Positions 32,886-35,042 of a DNA stretch of 35,042 nt are shown here, piece by piece. The position numbers were made by a program, and so were the translations under genes. The notes under the pieces were generated by a model. The model searched no databases, was not told the DNA's origin, and worked only from the letters and a program-made list of their open reading frames with translations. Every line of letters begins with the position of its first letter. The stretch's first letter is position 1. The stretch lies in assembly GCA_024958655.1 (NCBI GenBank), contig JANWUR010000013.1, positions 1-35,042 on the forward strand, in the 5' to 3' direction. The stretch is from Cyanobium sp. FGCU6. GTDB taxonomy: Bacteria; Cyanobacteriota; Cyanobacteriia; PCC-6307; Cyanobiaceae.

Positions 32886-32900
32886 CGAGAACGGTTCTCA
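32886..32900. promoter_or_regulatory. Zur-box-like palindrome in the znuA promoter
   Basis: GAGAACGGTTCTC at 32887-32899 is an inverted repeat (GAGAAC/GTTCTC, one central base), with one further partial match to the TGAGAAnnnTTCTCA type of Fur/Zur site on the right side. It is 10 nt from the znuA start, where binding would block transcription when zinc is plentiful. The divergent SDR gene starts 62 nt away on the other side and could also be affected. Confidence 0.75.
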
Positions 32901-32961
32901 TTCTGGCGGCCAGGCGTTCCGGCTGCATACGATCCATGGCCACCTCCCTCCCATCGGAACC

Positions 32962-33624
32962 ATGCAGCGGATCGCGGTGAGCGGCGCCTCGGGCAAGACC
33001 GGCTGGCGGATCGTGGATGAGGCCAGGCGGCGGGGCCTGGCGGTGACCGCGCTGGTGCGACCCACCTCCACCCTGCCGCCCGAACTGGAGGGCGCCGATG
33101 TGGTGCGGCTGCAGCTGACCGACGAGGCCGCCGTCACGGCCGCCCTGCAGGACTGCGACGCCCTGGTGATCGCCACCGGCGCCCGCCCCTCGATCGACCT
33201 GCTCGGCCCCCTGAAGGTGGATGCCCTGGCCATCCGCCCCCAGATCGCCGCCGCCAAGGCCGCCGGGGTGCGCCGGGTGGTGCTGGTGAGCTCCCTGTGC
33301 AGCGGCCGCTGGCTGCATCCGCTCAACCTTTTCGGGCTGATCCTGGTGTGGAAGGGGCTGGGGGAGCGCTGGCTTGGGGAGAGCGGCCTGGAGTGGACGG
33401 TGGTGCGACCCGGCGGACTGAAGGAGAGCGAGGAGAACCTGGAGCAGGAGGGCCTGGTGTTCAGCGGCCCGGGGGAACAGGAGAGCGACAGCATCCCGCG
33501 CCGGCTCGTGGCCCGGGTGTGCCTGGATGCCCTCGACACGCCGGCCTCGATCGGCCGCATCGTGGAGATCACCAGTCGCCAGGGAGCAGCGGCGACCAGC
33601 CTGGCGGCCTGGCTGGGGGCGTGA
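32962..33624 (+). CDS. Atypical short-chain dehydrogenase, NAD(P)-binding (SDR a5-like)
   Basis: A 220-residue NAD(P)-binding protein. The Rossmann motif GASGKTG is at residues 8-14. Further family marks are VTALVRPTSTL, LVIATGARPSIDLLGP, RVVLVSSLCSG, and WTVVRPGGLKE near the active-site region. The usual YxxxK is absent, so it may bind cofactor without classic dehydrogenase chemistry, as in the Ycf39/NmrA-type group. Reaction unknown. ATG 32962 gives the standard start and has GGAA just upstream. It faces znuA across the Zur-box-like site and overlaps the next gene (TGATG), forming a coupled pair. Confidence 0.9.
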   Translation: MQRIAVSGASGKTGWRIVDEARRRGLAVTALVRPTSTLPPELEGADVVRLQLTDEAAVTAALQDCDALVIATGARPSIDLLGPLKVDALAIRPQIAAAKAAGVRRVVLVSSLCSGRWLHPLNLFGLILVWKGLGERWLGESGLEWTVVRPGGLKESEENLEQEGLVFSGPGEQESDSIPRRLVARVCLDALDTPASIGRIVEITSRQGAAATSLAAWLGA

Positions 33625-34580
33625 TGGGGCGCCGGCTCGAGCGCAGGCTGCTGCTCAGCCTGGGCCTGGCGGCCAGCCTGGCGGCCTGCGGCGGAGCCCC
33701 CCGGGCCACCGAGCGACCGCCAGCGGGCCTCGCCTCCAGCGGTCCGGCAGCCGGAAGCCCCGCGGCGGCGGCACCGATCTCCATCAAGCCCGAACTGGTG
33801 GGTGCAACGCGCGCGATCGCGGTGCGGGCTGTGGATGACACCGCCGGCCGGCCGATCGGCCAGGCGCTGGTGGGGCTGGCGACCCGCTATCTGGGCACTC
33901 CCTACCGGGCCTTCTCCCTCGACAAGGGGCCGGCTGAGCGCCTGCGGCTCGATCTCACAGGCTTCGATTGCCTGCTGTTCGTGGAGCAGCTTCTGGCCCT
34001 GGTGAACAGCCGGGCCGTGAACACCCAGACCGAGGCGGTGGATCGGTTCGTCGACCACGTGCGCAGGCTCCGCTACGACGAGGGCAGGGTGGACTACTGC
34101 CACCGCCATCACTACTTCAGCCGCTGGGCGGAGGCGGCCGAACGGGCGGGCTATCTGGTGAACCTCACCCCCTACCTGCCCGGTGCGGCGACCCGCACGA
34201 TCAAGCTGAACTGGATGTCCACCCATCCCGATTCCTATGCACCGATGCGCAACCCGGCGAACCGGAACTGCATCACGGCGCTGGAGCAGGGGCTCAGCAC
34301 CCGACAGAGCTATCTGCCCCTGGCCCAGCTGCCAGCGGCCCTGCCGTCGCTCCGCGATGGCGACCTGTTCGCCCTGGTGACCCGGCAGAAGGGTCTGGAC
34401 GTGACCCACGTGGGTCTGGTGAAGGTGGAGGGCGACCGGGTGGCGGCGATCCACGCCGCCCCCGGCCGGGGCGTGATGCTGAGCGAGGATCTGGCGCGCT
34501 ACGCGGCGGGGGTGCCGGATGTGATCGGCGTGACGGTGCTGCGGCCGATGCCCAACCCGGATGGGAAGCCGGGAAGCTGA
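33624..34580 (+). CDS. DUF1460 (amidase-like) lipoprotein
   Basis: A 318-residue precursor. The lipobox LAAC (Cys22) makes it a probable lipoprotein. The DUF1460 fold is a cell-wall amidase-like (NlpC/P60-type) domain, with the nucleophile in GFDCLLFVEQ (Cys116) and the histidine in DVTHVGLV (His262). YLGTPYRAFSLDKGP and HYFSRWAEAA are further family segments. Related structures cleave N-acetylmuramoyl-L-alanine bonds, but activity here is unproven. Its ATG overlaps the SDR stop. Its final 82 bases overlap the opposite-strand thermonuclease gene. Confidence 0.88.
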   Translation: MGRRLERRLLLSLGLAASLAACGGAPRATERPPAGLASSGPAAGSPAAAAPISIKPELVGATRAIAVRAVDDTAGRPIGQALVGLATRYLGTPYRAFSLDKGPAERLRLDLTGFDCLLFVEQLLALVNSRAVNTQTEAVDRFVDHVRRLRYDEGRVDYCHRHHYFSRWAEAAERAGYLVNLTPYLPGAATRTIKLNWMSTHPDSYAPMRNPANRNCITALEQGLSTRQSYLPLAQLPAALPSLRDGDLFALVTRQKGLDVTHVGLVKVEGDRVAAIHAAPGRGVMLSEDLARYAAGVPDVIGVTVLRPMPNPDGKPGS

Positions 34581-35042
34581 GTGCGGGAACGGGGGCGTGG
34601 ATGGTGGCGTGGATGGCGGGCCCGGAACAGCCACGGCCGCTCGCTGCCTCCCTCCAGCTGCCAGACCCCGAGACGGCTGTGCTCGGCACGCTGCTCGGCG
34701 TCCCGGTACTCCTGGGCGTCGCAGTGCCGAACGTGCCGGGGATCGACGAAGGCCTGGCCGTCCTCCACGAGGGCGAGGTTGAGGTTCACGCCGCCGATCA
34801 CCTCGGCCACCAGACGGCCGTAGCGGTCGATGTCATGGGGAATCAGCCGCACCTGGCTGCCTCGGGGGGCTCGGGTGAGCAGGTAGCGGTGACTGGCCGG
34901 ACCCTCGGGTACCTGGGCCAGTTCGGGAGCGTCGATGCAGGCGAGCCGCACGGTGAAGCGTTGATCGCCGGCGCGCAGGTGCAGGCTGTCGCCGTCGCCG
35001 ATCGCTTCCACGATGGCCTGGCGGGGTGCGTTGGCGGGGTCG
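34499..35042 (-). CDS. Thermonuclease (SNase) family protein, 5' partial
   Basis: A staphylococcal-nuclease-like protein entering from the right edge; about 180 codons are present. The fold is shown by VEAIGDGDSLHL, RFTVRLACIDAPELAQ (active-site Arg and Asp), then HDIDRYGRLVAEV (second Arg) and SRLGVWQL at the usual C-terminus. The 45-residue tail after that (RHPRHHPRPRSRTQ and beyond) is basic and lies partly over the opposite gene. The frame stays open to the window end with no ATG, so the true start lies outside; GTG 35011 is too close to the conserved core to be the real start. Confidence 0.88.
   Translation of the reverse strand, partial: DPANAPRQAIVEAIGDGDSLHLRAGDQRFTVRLACIDAPELAQVPEGPASHRYLLTRAPRGSQVRLIPHDIDRYGRLVAEVIGGVNLNLALVEDGQAFVDPRHVRHCDAQEYRDAEQRAEHSRLGVWQLEGGSERPWLFRARHPRHHPRPRSRTQLPGFPSGLGIGRSTVTPITSGTPAA

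Noticed and set aside
32898..34634. A 578-codon minus-strand frame over the SDR and DUF1460 genes.
   Set aside because: The plus strand encodes two clear families with motifs; the minus frame has none.

Overview
The window looks like the chromosome of a GC-rich picocyanobacterium of the Synechococcus/Cyanobium (alpha-cyanobacterial) type. This rests on ndhL for the cyanobacterial NDH-1 complex, a cyAbrB regulator, a short group-2 sigma factor, a c6-like cytochrome, cyanobacterial DUF families (DUF3007, DUF2214), Nif11-type domains and an intronless tRNA-Leu(UAA). All calls come from reading the sequence and its translations; no database search was run.

Left part (1-19,159), accessory in character. 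A carotenoid-isomerase-like FAD oxidoreductase (minus) is followed by a decayed stretch (1,981-2,994) with a broken fragment of a large surface-type protein. Next come three plus-strand genes: a class 3 lipase, a histidine-rich polytopic membrane protein and a membrane-anchored alpha/beta hydrolase with a cysteine-rich C-terminal domain. They converge on a minus-strand run of very large genes: a ~1,700-residue beta-propeller/helical protein, a TIR-STAND-WD40 protein with exactly 14 repeats of 42 residues, and a membrane-anchored lysozyme (GH24) fused to a C39-like cysteine peptidase. This block abuts the 3' end of tRNA-Leu, a common site for mobile insertions. No integrase, transposase or att repeat was found. 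The TIR-STAND-WD40 protein is the best candidate for an immune or conflict system; whether its neighbours belong with it is open.

Middle part (19,160-25,000), mostly core. tRNA-Leu(UAA); ndhL and a DUF3007 gene overlapping by 4 nt; trpA; a secreted protein made of two related halves; a methyltransferase; a Nif11-like small protein coupled to a YciI-like protein; an outer-membrane beta-barrel with a clear intrinsic terminator; a c6-like cytochrome; and cyAbrB.

Right part (25,100-35,042). A GNAT acetyltransferase and a Nif11-cupin fusion converge on, and overlap, a minus-strand run (PsiE-like, small secreted protein, hypothetical, YkvA-like, and the sigma factor). A DUF2214 membrane protein is coupled to a secreted metzincin-like protease. 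A complete zinc importer operon znuA-znuC-znuB has a Zur-box-like palindrome in its promoter. An atypical SDR is coupled to a DUF1460 lipoprotein, and a 5'-truncated thermonuclease runs off the window end.
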